Part shown: positions 25,164 through 27,634 of the stretch, in pieces | How the letters are laid out: every line of letters begins with the position of its first letter | Numbering within the stretch: the first letter of the stretch is position 1 | Assembly: GCF_030651745.1 (NCBI RefSeq) | Contig: NZ_JAUSCC010000027.1 | Location: 1-27,634 of the forward strand | Source: Methylophaga sp. | Lineage (GTDB): Bacteria; Pseudomonadota; Gammaproteobacteria; Nitrosococcales; Methylophagaceae | Length of the DNA stretch: 27,634 nucleotides | Reading direction: 5' to 3' | Notes under the pieces: generated by a model | The model's database searches: none | Seen by the model: the letters and a program-made list of their open reading frames with translations, nothing else | Told to the model about the DNA's origin: nothing | Program-made: the position numbers and the translations under genes

Positions 25164-27573
25164 CTGCTTTAGGACTCTCTTCAGTTGGTTTTGGTTTATC
25201 AACCTTCTGAGTCTCATTATCAGCCGAAGCAGGATTTTTTTCTACTTCATTCGCTTCGCGTGGTTCTTTATCTTTCGGTGGTGCACCGCGACGGCGACGA
25301 TTATTGGTACTGGCACTGGTGCTGGTACGCGAACGACGTGGTGCCGATTTTTCCGGTATTTTATTACCATCCACCTCAGGTTCAGTAGAAGCCGGAATTG
25401 CATTGCCGTTTATTTCAGGTTCCGGTGCAGGAATTGCGTTGCCGTTAACTTCTGGTGGCGGTGTCGGAATGGCATTGCCTCTTTCGACGCGTTCCACTTT
25501 TTCAACTTTCTCAATTTTTTCAACAGTTTCGTTAGCCGTTGTTTCAGTCGCTGCAACATCACCTTCACCACGTCCACGGCGGCGGCGTCCACCACGACGA
25601 GAACGTTTAGCGTTCGGGTTACGTGGTTTTTCCTCACCGTTAGCATCGACTGCCGGTTTGTTTTCAGCTTCAACAGCATTAGCCACAGACGTTGGTGCGG
25701 TCACTTTAGCAGCAGGCAAGTCTTCACCTGTTGCACCTTCCGGACGGCGTGGACGGTTATTATTACGTCGATTATTATTGTTGCGACCACGATTGCGACG
25801 ATTCTGATGGCGAGCTTCTCTCTCAGCATCCGTCTCTTTGTCTGCAGCATGTGGTTTGGAGGCCTCTGCAGGCTCTTCAACAGGCGAACCGGTTAACACA
25901 CCTAACAAACGTTTTAACAGGCTTGGTTTACGTTCAGCTGGTGCAGTTGCAGTCGGCTTAATAATAGGTGCCGGGGCAATAGGTGCTATTCCAGTAACCG
26001 CAGGTTGTTCCATAACCGGTTTTTCTTTTAACACTACGGCTGCTTCAATTTCAGGCGTGCTAATTAATTGATGGCTGCTGGTTTGTTTTTCATTGCCATC
26101 CTTAATACGCTCGATATCGTAGTGCGGTGTCTCCAGATGCGGATTAGGAATCAGCAACAAACGCACACCATGACGTTTCTCAATCGCATCAATCTGCGCG
26201 CGTTTTTCATTAAGCATGAAAGTCGCTACAGACACAGGCAACTGGATCACCAGTTGGCTGACGTTATCTTTGGTGGCTTCTTCTTCAACCAGTCGTAATA
26301 CAGCTAAGCCTAATGATTCAACACCTCGTACATGGCCTAAACCGGCACAGCGCGGGCAGACTTCCTGATGGGCATCACCCAATGCCGGACGCAAACGTTG
26401 ACGCGACATTTCCAGCAAACCAAAACGGGAAATACGGCCGATTTGTACCCGTGCCCGATCCGATTTGAGATGGTCACGCAGTCGGTTTTCAACTTCTCGC
26501 TGATTACGGGTTGGGCCCATATCAATAAAGTCGATAACCACCAGGCCGCCCAAATCACGCAAACGTAATTGACGGGCAATTTCTTCAGCCGCTTCCAGAT
26601 TGGTATTCAGTGCGGTTTCTTCGATATCACCGCCTTTATTAGCGCGCGCCGAGTTAACGTCAATAGAAATCAACGCTTCTGTCGGATCAATGACCAATGC
26701 GCCACCGGAAGGCAAACGCACTTCATGACGGAAGGCACTTTCGATCTGGCTTTCCAATTGATAACGGGTAAATAACGGAACCTTGTCCTGGTAGAGCTTG
26801 AATTTGCTCAGTTCATGCGGCATAACCATGCGCATGAAGTCATAACCTGTTTGATAGACTTCTGGGGAATCAACCAAGATTTCACCAATGTCTTTACGTA
26901 AATAGTCACGTAAAGCACGAATGATGATATTGCTTTCTTGATAAACCAGAAATGGTGCAGTACGGTCTTTGGTCGCCAGATCAATTGCTGTCCACAACTG
27001 AACCAGATATTCCAAATCCCATTGTAATTCTTCGGTTTGCTTGCCTACACCGGCAGTGCGGACAATCATGCCCATGCCTTCAGGGATTTCCAGCTCGCGT
27101 AAAGCTTCTTGCAGTTCAGCGCGATCATCACCTTCAATGCGACGTGAAATACCGCCAGCTCGGGGGCTGTTTGGCATCAGTACCAAATAACGACCTGCCA
27201 GACTGATAAAGGTTGTCAGTGCAGCGCCTTTGTTACCACGCTCTTCTTTTTCAATCTGAATAACCAGTTCCTGGCCAACAGAAAGTACATCCTGCACATT
27301 GATGCGGCCATTGTTTTCGCCATCATCTTTGGTCTGTCTGAAGTAGGTTTTGCTGATTTCTTTTAGTGGCAGAAAGCCTTGACGCTCAGAACCATATTCA
27401 ACAAAAACAGCCTCAAGACTGGGTTCTACGCGAGTGATTTTACCTTTATAAATATTGCCTTTCTTTTGTTCTCTGGAAGGGGTGTCGATATCCAAATCGA
27501 ACAAGCGTTGGCCATCGACCATCGCAACACGCAACTCTTCCTCGTGCGTTGCGTTAATTAAAATTCGTTTCAT
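25147..27573 (-). CDS. rne: Ribonuclease E
   Basis: This is the essential endoribonuclease for mRNA decay and rRNA/tRNA processing and the scaffold of the degradosome at the inner membrane. It has 808 residues. The N-terminal catalytic half has an S1 domain (about 37-120) and an RNase-H/DNase-I-like core. Catalytic D305 lies in [10 protein letters not shown] and D348 in VVIDFIDM, two residues on from E. coli D303/D346. The zinc-link motif CPRC has C406 and C409. The C-terminal half (about 510-808) is disordered, Arg/Asn-rich ([19 protein letters not shown]) and contains a short tandem repeat near 699-740. It is shorter than E. coli RNase E (1061), mainly in the scaffold half. The start is set by GAGG spaced seven bases from ATG. 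Confidence 0.97.
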   Translation of the reverse strand: MKRILINATHEEELRVAMVDGQRLFDLDIDTPSREQKKGNIYKGKITRVEPSLEAVFVEYGSERQGFLPLKEISKTYFRQTKDDGENNGRINVQDVLSVGQELVIQIEKEERGNKGAALTTFISLAGRYLVLMPNSPRAGGISRRIEGDDRAELQEALRELEIPEGMGMIVRTAGVGKQTEELQWDLEYLVQLWTAIDLATKDRTAPFLVYQESNIIIRALRDYLRKDIGEILVDSPEVYQTGYDFMRMVMPHELSKFKLYQDKVPLFTRYQLESQIESAFRHEVRLPSGGALVIDPTEALISIDVNSARANKGGDIEETALNTNLEAAEEIARQLRLRDLGGLVVIDFIDMGPTRNQREVENRLRDHLKSDRARVQIGRISRFGLLEMSRQRLRPALGDAHQEVCPRCAGLGHVRGVESLGLAVLRLVEEEATKDNVSQLVIQLPVSVATFMLNEKRAQIDAIEKRHGVRLLLIPNPHLETPHYDIERIKDGNEKQTSSHQLISTPEIEAAVVLKEKPVMEQPAVTGIAPIAPAPIIKPTATAPAERKPSLLKRLLGVLTGSPVEEPAEASKPHAADKETDAEREARHQNRRNRGRNNNNRRNNNRPRRPEGATGEDLPAAKVTAPTSVANAVEAENKPAVDANGEEKPRNPNAKRSRRGGRRRRGRGEGDVAATETTANETVEKIEKVEKVERVERGNAIPTPPPEVNGNAIPAPEPEINGNAIPASTEPEVDGNKIPEKSAPRRSRTSTSASTNNRRRRGAPPKDKEPREANEVEKNPASADNETQKVDKPKPTEESPKADAKES
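25355..25479 (-). repeat. Tandem repeat in the RNase E scaffold region
   Basis: Four copies of a 12-13 codon unit beginning GNAIP occur at 25479-25466, 25443-25430, 25407-25394 and, diverged as GNKIP, 25368-25355. The period is 36, 36 and 39 bases. They follow an alternating VEK/VER stretch and lie in the disordered C-terminal half. Confidence 0.8.
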
Positions 27574-27578
27574 TCATA

Positions 27579-27595
27579 AACCTCAGTTAGAGGTT
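27579..27595 (-). promoter_or_regulatory. Hairpin sequestering the rne ribosome binding site
   Basis: On the minus strand AACCTC, a five-base loop and GAGGTT form a perfect six-base stem. The Shine-Dalgarno GAGG is inside the 3' arm and is spaced seven bases from the rne ATG. RNase E is known to control its own mRNA through 5' leader hairpins in E. coli. This element could act that way or as a simple translation brake. The rest of the leader runs off the window. Confidence 0.6.
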
Positions 27596-27634
27596 CACGC
27601 GTCGGTACAGTCAGTAAGCCGGGCGGCATCAGCC

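Noticed and set aside
25355..25479. Regularly spaced repeats as a CRISPR-like array
   Set aside because: They are in frame within rne, with a 36-39 base period and no unique spacers, so this is a protein repeat.
25304..25807. Long plus-strand frame opposite rne
   Set aside because: It is the shadow of the repetitive Arg/Glu-rich C-terminal coding of rne. Its product is low-complexity Arg/Ser/Ala/Pro with no recognisable domain.

Overview
This window looks like chromosomal DNA from a motile, aerobic-type gammaproteobacterium of moderate GC. Gene order is close to Pseudomonas in two separate blocks: cheB-motC-motD-parC-parP-cheW-DUF2802, and lolC/E-lolD-DUF2062-comEC-exbB-exbD-lpxK-trm112-kdsB-rne. 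Base composition and protein flavour suggest a Methylophaga-like or related marine gammaproteobacterium, but that is a guess. I see no tRNA, rRNA, insertion sequence, prophage, CRISPR array or integron. This is core chromosome, not an accessory island, and no stretch over 300 bases lacks a gene.

Region 1 (1-5290, + strand) is the end of a polar flagellar/chemotaxis operon. It holds the CheB methylesterase, a second-type stator pair (MotC/MotD), the ParC/ParP system that anchors chemotaxis arrays at the pole, CheW, a 58-residue unrecognised proline-rich protein, and a DUF2802 membrane protein. A sigma-54-type promoter candidate sits just upstream of cheW.

Region 2 (5287-9153, - strand) has a pseudoreceiver-GGDEF-EAL cyclic-di-GMP protein with altered signature motifs. 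Upstream of it is a pair coding for a FliK-like hook-length protein and a short FlhB C-domain homologue. All of it fits motility control. A divergent gene (9217-10077) encodes an unusual GYF-type/transmembrane/pentapeptide-repeat protein.

Region 3 (10089-15293) is carbon and amino-acid metabolism: pgl-glk-apaG on the minus strand (6-phosphogluconolactonase, glucokinase, ApaG), a secreted SIMPL-domain protein, ilvA on the minus strand, and rpiA on the plus strand. The last two diverge from a promoter region with a clear inverted repeat around the -10. rpiA ends in a hairpin terminator.

Region 4 (15341-24902, + strand except one gene) is the cell-envelope block. It starts with a LolC/E-family permease and LolD for lipoprotein release, then a minus-strand DUF2062 membrane protein and the ComEC DNA-uptake channel. 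A tightly coupled run follows: exbB-exbD-msbA-lpxK-trm112-kdsB, for proton-driven transport, lipid A flipping, the lipid A 4'-kinase, a methyltransferase partner and CMP-Kdo synthesis. Neighbouring genes overlap by 1-8 bases.

Region 5 (24870-27634, - strand) has rne (RNase E), whose ribosome binding site is buried in a perfect hairpin and whose C-terminal tail carries a short tandem repeat. Downstream is a small uncharacterised gene that overlaps rne at one end and, antisense, kdsB at the other. I did not find a convincing wholly new system. The best leads are the small unrecognised proteins, the variant c-di-GMP enzyme, the pentapeptide fusion and the regulatory hairpins.
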